Source of the DNA: Bombus terrestris
Lineage: Eukaryota; Arthropoda; Insecta; Hymenoptera; Apidae
DNA: 64,000 nucleotides
Assembly: GCF_910591885.1 (NCBI RefSeq)
Contig: NC_063279.1
Span: forward strand, 4,712,001 to 4,776,000
Reading direction: 5' to 3'
The position numbers were made by a program, and so were the translations under genes. Under the pieces are notes generated by a model, which searched no databases, was not told where the DNA came from, and saw only the letters and a list, made by a program, of their open reading frames with translations. Shown here piece after piece: positions 24,122-35,698 of the stretch; the stretch's first letter is position 1, and each line of letters starts with the position of its first letter.

Positions 24122-24257
24122 AGAAGTATGAATTTTTTATTATTTAATTTGTACTTTACAATTTGTCCAGCTGGACATTTGCTAAATTTCTCTAACTTAA
24201 TTGCTAAATAACACGTGGATGGCTACCTCCAGCGGGATACCATCAGAAGTATGAATT
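24122..24257 (-). mobile_element. 110-bp retroposon copy 1 with exact target-site duplication
   Basis: The element at 24135-24244 reads on the minus strand from GATGGTATCCCGC to an A-rich tail (AATAATAAAA). It is flanked by an exact 13-base direct repeat, AGAAGTATGAATT, at 24122-24134 and 24245-24257. Duplication plus A-rich 3' end is the signature of LINE-type target-primed retroposition. About 90% identical to the copies at 35589 and 55819. A perfect internal palindrome, GTCCAGCTGGAC, lies in the 3' half. No tRNA-type B box is visible, so origin (SINE or uniformly truncated LINE 3' end) is open. Confidence 0.85.
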
Positions 24258-27000
24258 GAAAACAATTCTTGAAACAAATTTATGGTATATATCTTTATAT
24301 CGAAGTAATAGGAATATTTTTTAAAAATATTTTTACGCGATGATAAGATGCACGCGCTCAGATAACCGACTCCAATAGGATAGCTACAGAAGGCTTAATT
24401 TTGATAAGTGTATCAAAAATCTTCAAGTTTCCTTCTTCTGTGAGCTGATAATTTTCAGCGAATTAGGTCGAACATCTATTTGGACATTTTAGGAAATTTA
24501 GGAAAGGAATATACGTTAAACTGTCGATGACACAATTTGCCAACTGGAGGTAGTTAATGTTTGCATAAAACAACGAAGTGACCAGCATCGACACGAATGG
24601 AAATCTTGAGAAGTTACTTAAAGGCACGGCCCTCGGAAGGACCGGTGGACAGAGAGAGGACTCGCCTATTTCTCAATTATCGAATCTGTCAAGTCTTTCG
24701 TTCTCTTTTATTGTTCGTCCAGTCAGGCAGTCCCCGATCGAAAGTCTAATTAGTTGCCAGGTCGCCTTGTTAAAATTTATACCTTAATTACCCGTTCGAA
24801 CCGCGTCCTAGCCGCGAGTGAAAATAAATGAACCCAACAGCGAGCGCGATTCCAGTTGGTTTCGCTACTCCGAATAAGGACGCCACGTCGGGAATTTCGT
24901 GTACAAAGGAATCCTTGCCTCTTTATTTCTCCGCTATTTTCCCTTTCTCTCTTCTCTGCTTCTACCTACCTGTGTCGGAATTTCGGCACAGAACAGAAAA
25001 TCGGGGGATTACCTGTTTTAGAAGGTAAAGCAGAACAGCGTTAAACGGCCTCGTACTACTTTGATCAACGAATAAAGATGATAGACGCGAATAACATCGT
25101 AGAAGGGACCATTTATTAACCCTTTCACGTTCTGAACGTTCTTTAGCTGCCGGACTGGCATTCCTCGGGCAGATTTTTTTCTCCTTTTTATGAGAAATTT
25201 CTTACTTTCTCTTAAGAGATAGGAGGGCAGCATTAGCTCTGCAATTTTAGTATTTAATTACAATCTTGCAAGGAGAGATAGATAGAAATGTATGCTTGAT
25301 GAAATTGACAACTAGTTTAGTTTTTACTGTAGTAGAAGTTTTCGAACATTAGGGAAATCGAGAATGTGTCCCGTTGCCTTGTGGTAATTTTTTCATTTGA
25401 CAAGAAACGCGTTATCAATTTAAGACAAGTACCTATTATCTAATAAAATATCGTATTTAGTTTGTGTTATCATATCTTAAGATAAACTTAAGGACTTTTT
25501 CTTCAAATTAAGGATTTCAAATTTAACGTAGAATTTGAGAGCAATGTAATCTTAACCCGTTCGAATTGATATTCAGTCTAATCGAATTGGATTCTAAATA
25601 TGAGTAAATTCTATTGATTAAGTAGATTCGTACTATCCCTAGAAAATAGAAGTCTGAAAATAAGAAATCCAAGGAAATTTGTAACTAAAAAGAGGATCTA
25701 TAATTACGTCTATGTGTATAACATGTTTTTTATGGTCTTTAAATGCGATCGTTAGTTGCAATTATAGTATTTAGTGTAGAATAATAAACTAAATTGTAAA
25801 TGAAATCGCAAGCTATAAACGGTAATTGTTCATACGTACAATTATACAATTCATACAATTATATAATTCATACAATTATTTTGATGTAATGAAAACGTAT
25901 AATATGTCGCATTTCAATGTTTGCCATAAAAAAAGGAACGTGTACAAACCAGAAGGAAATTAAAAGTTAGGATATAAGAGTTATCACGATGGAAGAATGC
26001 GGTGTACTGGAGAATTTAATGCATCAAATCGTACATTTACTCGCCATAAGCGAGAGTCAAGCGGTAAAAACTGTAAAAATTACAGGATACGTTAATTAGG
26101 TCGGAAGTAAATTAATAATAATGTCGGTTCCACCATGGTTTCACCATGTATTAAGGTTAATAGCGTGCTGACGCTTTTAATTTGATGCATGAACATTGTT
26201 GAATATAACTTGCGCAAAAATATTTTCTTGCCATAAGAAAAAACAAAAAGATTATGGTACCTATATAGGGAAAGATTGTATCTTAATTTCATTTTAAATA
26301 CTATGTGACTTATGTCTAATGTTGATTTAAAAGAATTTCAAGCAGTTCATAAGTTGATACATAACATGTTCAGGTATGAACAAAATGTAGCTACCGTGAA
26401 ATTGCAAATTATCTTGTTCGTTTTATTCAATTTTATCACCACCATTGTGTTATGGCAATTTTCTTGACAGCTTAAATTAAGCATAAGAAAATAAAAATAT
26501 AATGACGATGGTGGGTTTGGGTTGTCTCAATTTTAATTTAATTCTTTCTCAGATGAATTCATATTTGATACACTATGTCTATGGAAACAAAGCAAGAACC
26601 TACAATCTTTAAATCCCAAATTAATCTCGTTGAAACTATTGAATGATTTTACACGCGTTTTTTAATTGACGTCGATTATATTTGTTTATTAATGGCTTGG
26701 AATCTCAAGTTGTAACGAGAAAAAGAAGCGAAATAGAGAGCACTTATACTACGAAATTGTAAACACAACACGATCTGTGCTACCGTGGAGTGTAACTACG
26801 AACGTAATACGCATCATCCGAGATTATAGTAGACAAAAGTGAAACGAAACTTGATCGAAAGTGAGATTTATCAGTCAATCGAAGAGAACGCAACGAACAT
26901 TCGGTTAGATCCTCTCTTTGTCCAGGAATAGGGGAAAGCTTAAAAAGGCTTTGGCTATGCGGTAATTAGGCGTCTTTATTAATTAGCCAATTAAGTTGGT
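24258..27000. other. AT-rich non-coding stretch
   Basis: No gene is supported. A CG-richer patch lies at about 24790-25060. Confidence 0.5.
25838..25882 (+). repeat. 17-bp tandem repeat, about 2.5 units
   Basis: Units begin ACAATTATAYAATTCAT; the first two differ at one base and the third is partial. Short and AT-rich. Confidence 0.85.
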
Positions 27001-27960
27001 AGCAATCTTGATCCCCGACGCATCCTGCCGCGCTTCGTTAAAGGTCGTGATGCGCGCCAGCGAAACCGAACGTAAGGACACGGTGGCTGGAAAAAACGAG
27101 GGTGAAGCTATACGAGCTGGAACTCGCGGAGAAGTTAATGTATAACGTTTACTATCAGCACCGGAACTCGCAGCGGTGCATACCCGCCGGAAGTGGCAGG
27201 TTTACAGAGAATCGGCGACGCATCGATTGAATATTAAAACTCGATCTACCATTCACCTTCTTTTCTTTTTTTCTCTCATCTGTTCTGCCATCGTTCGTCC
27301 TTCTTCGTTCCTCTTGTCACGTGCGCTGGCATCGCGATCGACGTTTGGGCCACGCGAAACATTTTTATTTATTTCCAACCATTAATTAACGGTCCAACCA
27401 TCGGTCCAGGGTGGATCCGAGGGTCGATAAATTCACGTCAATGCGTTCTCGCGAATGCAATTTCGTCGGTAATAAGAATCGATACCGGGCTTGCCTCTCT
27501 TCTCTCTGCACAGTCGGTTGCGTGCCTTTATCGCGCTCGAATTTAATTACGCGCCACATTCGACGGGCATCGAAGAAAAAATTACACGTTCTCCCGTGCT
27601 GCTTCCTGCCCCTTTTTCTTATTCACGGATGGATTTAAATCGGGCCATTTATATCTGGCCTCGTCGGCCGCTTCTTCCCTCGTAGTTCGTTCTCACCTTC
27701 TCTTTACTTTTCCTTTTTTTCTTACCGTTTCAGTTTGCTCGTTTTTTCGATTCCTCGCGGGACATCCCGTGAAGGAGAATGATTACGCGTTTAAGAGGCA
27801 TCACGTTCGTTTCAGAGCGAAACGATGCACACTGAAAAAAAAATGTTCGCGCATCGATCGAATGTCAACCCGAATCGGTACAGTGTGTCTCTCACTATCT
27901 CTCTTCCTGTCCGATAACCGTCAATTTGGGTGCACGCGCGTGAAACTTAAATTATGATGA
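27001..27960. promoter_or_regulatory. CG-richer patch
   Basis: Elevated GC and CpG with pyrimidine-rich runs (about 27250-27310 and 27695-27745). Short overlapping frames show no recognisable product. Possible regulatory element or non-coding exon. Confidence 0.2.
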
Positions 27961-28550
27961 ATCATTTCGGGCGGAATTACCGGGCTATGAAACTTGTTTT
28001 CTGTTACTGTTCGGACAGGCGCGGGCGCACGCCGATTCACAGTTAGTTGTTGGAAAACGTATACGGTCCCGTACTGCGGATCCAGAGCCCTTATCATCGA
28101 ATAACGTTAAGAGGAAATAAAGAAAATCTTTAAACGCAAAAAAATAATCTGAGTTACCATCGATAATTGTTATCAATTGCTTATGCATTACCTTCTAGCA
28201 ATAGTATGTAATACTAATTTTTAAAATATTGGAATAGACATATTATAGTCCACCATACCGGCGTCAGGTTAACTTTTTTTAAGTCGTACTTTAACGAATT
28301 GCTAATAAACGATAAATATGTTTGTTTTTGGTAAAACTGATCCTAATTTTGGTATACGATGTATTCTTTACAGAAACATCGGAAAAGATGTATTTCCATT
28401 ATTAATAATCGATAAAACAATTGTCCTACAATCGAGAAAATATTCGAGGCTAAAATGCTTGAAGAACAATAACGAGCCATAGAAATCGGATTCTCAATTA
28501 TCATAGCGATTCAATCGTTCAATCGGGTATTAATCCTCAATAACGCGCGC
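27961..28550. other. Non-coding stretch
   Basis: Mostly AT-rich; nothing supported. Confidence 0.5.
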
Positions 28551-28829
28551 CTCGTAGCTTCCGCTACCCCATCGTTGACCATCCTCTTCAGGGCCTTCAC
28601 TTTTCTCTCGTTCAATTCGCCCCGGCCCCATTTAATGTCGGATACGCGGTCAGCGTGAAAACGTTCTTCGAAAAAAGGTCGACGGACATCCCCAACGTAT
28701 CTTTCTCTCCCTGCGCGTGCATCTTCCTCCCCTATGCAAAATGCAGTTCCGGGGTGAGGCGCGGCAGGGAAAATTGTATAAACGGGATGCAACAAGGGTG
28801 ACTCGGCTATGGGGTGGCGAAAAAAGGAC

Positions 28830-29105
28830 GCGCACGAGAGAAATATGAAAACGAGCGAGAAGGAGAGGGAAAAAAGGAGAGAAAGGGGCGGAGAGGGGAG
28901 GAGAGGCAGTTGTCCGGGGGTACACAGGTGTCGGTCTAGACTCTTTATACTCCCTGTTGCGTTAACAATGAGCAAGAAAGAGAAGCGAAGAAATAGAGAA
29001 AGAAGGGGGAGGGGTTAGAGGGAGGATGGAAAACAAGAATGGAGGAACTAAAAAAGGTAGAAGAAAGGAGTAGCAGGAGAAGAAGGAGGAGGGAAAGAGT
29101 AGCGT
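28830..29105 (+). repeat. Long purine-rich tract
   Basis: Two dense purine (A/G) runs, about 28835-28915 and 28970-29102, with short interruptions between. The complementary pyrimidine strand gives long open frames (154 and 91 codons, minus) that I attribute to this bias. Mirror-like purine tracts of this kind can form triplex DNA. Confidence 0.75.
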
Positions 29106-29990
29106 ACGATTCAGGCCAATGGGAAAAATGAGACGCGTTACGTTCGCCAGAATAAAACCAGTTCGAAATGCATTATGCTATTCGGGGGCTGCGCGCGAGC
29201 GCGCATACTCTTCTGCTGTCTATGCCACGTTTGCAACCGGGCCATCGAGAATAAAGCGTCAGGGATAAAGAGTGAAAAGAAGAGGGCAGTCCTCGGCTAA
29301 GATAGAGGAAGGTTAGAGGGCCAGAGGAAGGCGCGTAACGAGGTTATCCTTTGCGATTCTACGCCGAATGTATGGAATCGTCTTGCGAATTTAACGTTGT
29401 TCGACGGTACGAATATTATGACGCCGCGAATCGGTCTTGCACGATGATGGATGATGCGTTTCACGATTCAGTTTGTCCTGTTTCATAGTTCGATGATGAA
29501 CGGATTGTTCGTCTCGACTTGTTGGCTGTTTCTTTCCGATTAGATACTATTTTCTAATGCCCATACATCTTTGTTTGATGTTATTCTTGTCCATCTTACC
29601 TTTACAACTTTTTCATTACTCGTGAATGCACGTGAATTTACGATATTGTACGTTATTAAAGCATGCTTTTATTCTATATGCTGTATTTCAAAAAGTAACG
29701 TTAAAAGCTTCTTCGAAATACCAGGAAGCCGAAACTCGAAACATATCTACGATGATTTAAAGCGAGGCCTTTAAAACGAACGTCAACAAACGTAGCTATT
29801 TTAAAGGAGGCGCATGCGCGTAGAATCCCGCCCTTAGCCCCTCAAAAAAGAAACACTTCACCATTATCGTATAATCTTTTTCCAAACAGCTCTAACATAT
29901 ATGGGAGAACGATTGTTCCGGCAGTGTTACTCCCAGTTTCATTTTCGAGCGATCTGTCGACGGCTTCGTTTACTGTACCGTGTCCGAAAG
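29106..29990. other. Non-coding stretch with CG-rich start
   Basis: About 29150-29480 is CpG-rich, including an alternating GCGCGCGAGCGCGC patch at about 29191-29204. The rest is AT-rich. No gene is supported. Confidence 0.45.
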
Positions 29991-30800
29991 AAAAACCAGT
30001 TTCAAATGCATATTACGAGCGAAATAATACGCGGGTTTGCGCATGCTCGCAGACGTCCGTTCGCCTAGCGCGCAACGGCGAATAAAGAATCACGAATAAA
30101 AGGATCGAGAATAATAAAAAAAAAGAGGAGGCTACGCGGTTCGTCCGAGGATAAAGACGGCTCAAGGAGGCGAGAGGGGGTGAAAGAGGAACAAAGACGG
30201 ACGGACTCAAAGAACAGAAAGGGAAAGTTCATCGAAACGAAAGCCGCGTGTCCTGCAAAAATACGTTGCACGTAGCGTTCGTACGCGACACGAACGCATC
30301 GGTTTATTCAGCGATGCGTGGCTACTCGTTCGCGACGCGTCTGGCCTCCTGTGTCTGCCCCTGCGCTTTCGTATGCAGCCTCGCGATCGTACGATGGGGA
30401 TACGTCGCGTCGCGTTGCGTCGCATCGCCTGCCCGAAAATTGCCATGGTGGGGCAAGAGGAACGCGCGTGAAACAGAAGAAGACGAAGGCGACGAAGAAA
30501 ATCGACGACGAAGAGCAGGAAGGAAGATGAGGAGTAGGAGGAACGATCGTCGTGTGGATTAAGCGAGAGGCGACCGCGTCCTCCGGAAGTTTCGGACGAC
30601 TCGCACCGACGAGTCGCTAATCGAGTGGCAAAAAGGCTGCGGGGTTCTTGACCCTTAACCTTCCACTGAGACTTTGCGGGCTCCGCGCGTTGCACGATCG
30701 TCTGCGTTCGTCGTAGCCTGCCTGCACGCTGGCTTGTTAGCTTTTTTGCCAGCTGTGTAGATACCAGCGGACATCCTTGTACGATCACGGGACATTGAAA
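29991..30800. promoter_or_regulatory. Strong CpG-rich island
   Basis: One of the most CpG-dense parts of the window (30240-30480 and 30570-30740). Long frames on both strands (193 codons minus, 104 plus) overlap each other and translate to Arg/Ser-rich sequence with no domain. Candidate promoter or enhancer, or first exon of a non-coding RNA. Confidence 0.35.
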
Positions 30801-33000
30801 TGTTCTCGCGGTGAAATTTAGAAGGGGAATGGACTGCTGAGAGGGGAAGGGGCAGGAAGGATTCCGGGTTTTTAATTGACGTTTCTAGCGAGAAACTCTT
30901 TTGTGATATGTTAATGATATGGTTGTTTTTTTGTTTGTTTGGTATATTTGATATGAGAGGTTATCGAATGTGACGAGTTGATTAATTATTTTACAGGTAA
31001 ACGTGATTCGTTCTTGTGGTAACACCTGACTTTTAATGATGTTGTTGTGGGTGTCATGCGTGTTTCGCGAACATTTTAATTTGATAGATAATATGTTTTT
31101 TAATGCAGTGTTATTTTAAAAATATTCGTTCAAACGCTTGTTGAAGTTAAAGTAATATTATGTTAAAGGCAATATTTTTGTTATTAATTTTCATATAAGA
31201 TATTAACTTAGCAACGATACTCGTTTTTTTGTATCATCCGTTAGTTTATATCGGTTGTATACGGACACATCTTACAATACATCTCATATAGACTAGATTT
31301 GAGCGTGTATGTAAAAGGTCATCTTTTATGATATATATTATAGGTCATTGAATTGCTCCGTAAGTTAAACGATTTATAATAGTAACCGATAAGATTAAAA
31401 ACTCCTAAGAAACGATATAACACATGAATAATTACTTTCCAAGGTAATTATTGCTAAAGATTCTGCGTAATCACGCAAATAAAAATGCTTCATAAGTTAA
31501 GATAAATTGATTACATTGAATATTAATTATAATATTTAATGTTTCTGATTTGTAATTGTAACATTGTTACAATAATATTGTAACATTGTTATCTACTGAT
31601 AATTATTTCATGCTTTTAAAGCGTTTTATGCACATTTATTCGCATAAAACATGCATGAAGCTCGGAAAAACGGTTTTTACCACTCGTGTGCTTAAGAGAG
31701 TGTACGAATTAAGAGGATGAAGGGTAAGATCGTTTATTCCCTCTCTTTTTGCACGAACGTTCTCACTTTCGTAGAGGTCTGCCGCAATAAAAATATTAGC
31801 AAGAGTTTTGGCTCGCTGAGAGCCAAAGAGGAGGAGGGAGGAATAGGCGAGAGAGAATGGCGCGAAACACTCGAAAGCCATCGACTTTGGCACCTTGGAA
31901 ACCCTTTGAGGGAGAAACAGCTTTCGAGGTTAATACCATTTAACTCGCCGCCCTCTTTAATCGATCTCTCCTTTGGACCTTGAGTTCAACCACTTCAGTC
32001 AGGACTCTTTTCGAAGAAAAGAAGCCAAGTTTGCGACCTGAGCTTAACATTTCTCTTTTTACGTTAATTGATGAATGGATAGGAATGGCTGTGTCAATTT
32101 TTATCCAGAGGGAATATTGTGAGAATGTGGTAATAAGAATTGAAAAGATTGTTACGTTATTCTTTGGTACATGTAATTTAAATTATAATCATTTCATTAT
32201 TTAATATTATTATCTCAGTAAATTAGTTTTTACTTTCTAAAAATTAATTTTTATACTTTGAATATTCTTGCTATCCATAAGTCATTTGGAAGTAAGGTTA
32301 GAAGATAATTTCATTATACTGACTTACAATACACCAAGCGTGTCGTTTTATTGCTTCTAGAGGTGGGGAAGGAGAGAATGGGGTAACAGATGATATTATG
32401 AGATGGGTACACTAATCGATAAAATTCAATTATGTATATGGTGCAAGATAACATAAGGCACTATGTAGGTAAACATCGGTGTATAAAACACAAGTTTAAC
32501 TAAGTATCAACTGCAATTCGAACAATATAATTACATAGAAATGCTTTACACAGACCATTTACATCTCTTATACATAATTCTTTCTCGTCACTAAATTATA
32601 TGCACTGAACAAAGGAGTCTCTTTAATTTTATAAAGTATTATTTCTTCGTAATATTAACGTAATATAGATTTTTTAACCACTCCAATTTCTGTCATGTCA
32701 TACAATTCAATTACGATTATACAATTCTATCTATTTCTGTTTAATTTAATAAATTATTAAAAATCTAATTTCACAAACTATCGAAACGATAACAGATATA
32801 AAAATACGAGCGAATCACTATAAATACACGTATCACAAACTTCTCATCTTCCCTTGTTCCATCCAGGACCATCCCCAAATTAAGTCCCTAACCATCGAAC
32901 AATACCAAAGTTGGAACGTAAATAGATTCCCGCCCGTTTCTCGTTAGTGTAACACGTCAAGAAAACCCACGTGCCATTTGAGCCGTACGCACTCCACCCT
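30801..33000. other. AT-rich non-coding stretch
   Basis: No gene is supported. A CG-richer, purine-skewed patch lies at about 31790-31970. Confidence 0.5.
31555..31591 (+). repeat. Duplicated 15-bp dyad motif
   Basis: ATTGTAACATTGTTA occurs exactly twice, at 31555-31569 and 31577-31591. The unit contains the near-palindrome TGTAACATTGTTACA, so the region can form alternative hairpins. Confidence 0.85.
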
Positions 33001-33640
33001 TTAACAAGCATCACAGGAAACGCGCAAACGATGCCGGACGTGGAAAGTAGGCACGCAATCGCAGGACGATCCCATAAATAGTCGTCGATGTTGAACTCTT
33101 CGTCGACAGGTACGCATCGTGCTCAACGGCGGAATAAAAGAGGAAGGAAGAAAAGAGAGAGAGAGGGGGAGAGAAAAAAAGGAGTAAGATGAAGAGCAAC
33201 CCTAACCCCCGGCAAATTCGAAAACGGTGTGCACCGTGTAACTTTCCCACTGTTCAGGCGCGAGGAGAACGACGCGACGTATGGCTTAGGGCAGACGCGC
33301 GAATACGGTGCCCTTCGTCGCGACGAATTGAAAGAAAGGAGACCCTAAAAAAACTGGTTCTTTCTTTCCCCTCGTGGATCCGGGCCAGCAGCACCTGGCC
33401 CGCCGGTTCGTTCTCCTTTACAAGCCACAGAGACCTTCGATCGGATCTTGAATTTCTTCCACGACCACGCCGCCGCCGCCGCCGCAGCAAAATACAAAAA
33501 TTAATCGCCGATTAGCTTAAACGATAATGTTCCGCCTAGTTGAGAGAGCATTCACGTTCACGTTCGCGTCAAGGACGGGTAGAAATCGGCGCCACTATTT
33601 TCTGACACTGTTTCGCTCTCCCTTTCCTTTCATCGGGATG
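33001..33640. promoter_or_regulatory. CpG-rich island with GCC run
   Basis: CpG-rich, with an exact run of CGC/GCC triplets at about 33465-33485 and a CRE-like TGACGTCA at about 33648-33655 just beyond. Frames on both strands are not recognisable. Confidence 0.3.
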
Positions 33641-33699
33641 AAAAATGTGACGTCAGATTTTCCTGCTCGTCGGTCAATCATGGACATAGGGTGCCGCGT

Positions 33700-33945
33700 T
33701 AGTTTCGCTTTATTTGCTTTGCTCGAATCCATGTGGTTATAGGAGGCGGATATTTGTTGCTCATTTGGGGTGTTGATGGAATACGTGGTTTTCGAGGGAT
33801 GAATGAATGGGTGATCGGTTGAGGGACTTTCGAGGTAAGATTGGATGGATTGAAATTGGGATTTTGAAATTGGGGTTTTGGAATTGTATCGATACGATTG
33901 GCGATAAGGTTTCCGGGGTAATTGAAACGGTTGAAATGCATAAAA
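33700..33945 (+). repeat. G+T-skewed degenerate repeat
   Basis: The plus strand is strongly G/T-biased with a loosely repeated GAAATTGGGATTTTG-like unit at about 33848-33890. The bias removes stops from all three minus-strand frames, which explains the overlapping 128-, 80- and 62-codon frames there. Confidence 0.5.
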
Positions 33946-35588
33946 GCAAGAGAACAGATTTGTAGAAATGATCTTATTCATTGATAGGATTCAGAGAGTA
34001 TCAAATCAGAACATTTGTTATTCTTTGTAGTTTTAATCATTTAATTAGTGCATTTTTAGTTCGTTAATATGAGGTATAATATAGATAAAATATTAAGACA
34101 TAACGAATAACTTAAGCCTGATTACAAACCTTCAGGAAGAAACAGAGCGACTCGTATTTCTTTTTTGTTTTAATCTCGTGATCACGAGAGGAGGATCTGT
34201 TCTTTTAGTTGCGCACGAAACCACACTTATTTATACTTGAAAAACGAAACAAGTAATGTGACGTATATCAGATATTTAATTAATTTCACGGTGGACGAAG
34301 GTGGCATAAAAATTTCAAATCCGACACCGTCACGAATTTCCTCCTTTTGATAAAGTGCTAGAATTTGCATTTCTTATGAAATTCACCGATAATACCACAA
34401 CAATCGTAATAAAAATCGGAAGGAGAGCGTCGGGAATATCGAGCTTTACCGTGCAATAGATATGCTAACGAAGATACGTAGCGAACTGATAATCTTGACG
34501 GTTCATCTCGCGTGATTATTCCTAATTATGCAAATTGTGCAACTTTCTGATCAGTCCTGTCCAACTATATCCGGACACGAGATCGTGATACCCTCTTGGT
34601 TACCTTGAATTAGAGGTTATTTTTAATGATATTGCCTGTAATTATACGTCCAGTCTTACGGAATCATGGAAGCGTCCATATGGAAAACCATCTTATTCGG
34701 AACACTGTCTCTTCGTCGCAAGTAGACTACGAATGCAGATATGCATTCTGTAAATTCATATTTTTATGGGCACAATTGGAGAAATTTATTTCACAAATTT
34801 ATTTTTTAATATTATAATATATGGATATCTTTATATATTTTACATATTTTTGCATATTATATGTATTTTGTGTATTTTTGTATATTTAATCGTCAACGTG
34901 TATCAATGGATTACAGTTGATCGCTACAGTTGAGTTTTAGACAGTCTGCTCAATTTTAGTTTACATTTTACACTACACAGGAGAAACACCATAGTACAAA
35001 ATATAAAATCTATAGTAAAACAATTTCACCTTCTTTTCCCATTTAGAAGGTTATAGTTTCTCAATAACTATTTGCAGAGACGAACCAAATGATCGTCAAA
35101 ACCATTGCTTAAATGAAAATTAAATATTCTAAACTTTTACTACCAATAACTCAAAGATATCAATTAAGTGTTAAGTTTCTCATAAATATGTGAATGCATA
35201 AAGATCCACATTTTAGTTATAAATTTCGACGAAAGAAAGGCAATGAAAAATTATTCACGTAGATTTGTCACCGTCTGAACGGCGACTGAAACGAATACAC
35301 TAACATTGCAAGAACTTATTGTATCTTTGGTATGCATATGTATCGGGCTTTTAGCATAGATACTATAACTGTTTCCCACATTTTATACCCGCACCGATAA
35401 TGTGGGTATTTACATACAGCTCTCTACAGTAACCGTTCTTCGAAATCTATTGGAAGAATTTGATATATGATATATATTGGTTGATTATACAATTTTACTT
35501 TGGCTGTAAATTTTTATTAATAATTCTGCGTGCATCTGTCTGATATTAGTGATATGATACAATAATTGATGGCTATTTGATTGGCCTC
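33946..35588. other. AT-rich non-coding stretch
   Basis: No gene is supported. Includes one copy of the AT-rich core family listed separately at 34721. Confidence 0.5.
34721..34880 (+). repeat. AT-rich repeat core, copy B
   Basis: AGTAGACTACGAATG, then ATATGCAT and CATATTTTTATGG in the same order as in the locus at 38987. The remaining similarity is diluted by AT-richness. Likely an old copy of the same family. Confidence 0.35.
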
Positions 35589-35698
35589 ATGGTATCCCGC
35601 TGGGGGTAGCTATCCACATGTTATTTAGCAATTAAGCTAGAAAAATTTGCCGAATGTCCAGCTGGACAAATTGTAAAGTACAAATTAAATAATAAAAA
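35589..35698 (+). mobile_element. 110-bp retroposon copy 2
   Basis: Begins ATGGTATCCCGCTGGGGGTA and ends AATAATAAAAA. Same 5' boundary as copies 1 and 3, contains the GTCCAGCTGGAC palindrome. I found no convincing target-site duplication, so it is probably older or its flanks have changed. Confidence 0.85.

Noticed and set aside
25115..25130. piggyBac end (TTAACCCTTT)
   Set aside because: Similar strings occur near 9508 and 61786, but none has a paired inverted terminus or TTAA duplication at a sensible distance.
30207..30788. 193-codon minus-strand open frame
   Set aside because: Composition-driven in a CpG island, overlapped by plus-strand frames, no recognisable domain.
33595..33981. 128-codon minus-strand open frame
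   Set aside because: The G/T-biased plus strand removes stops from all three minus frames here; no recognisable protein.
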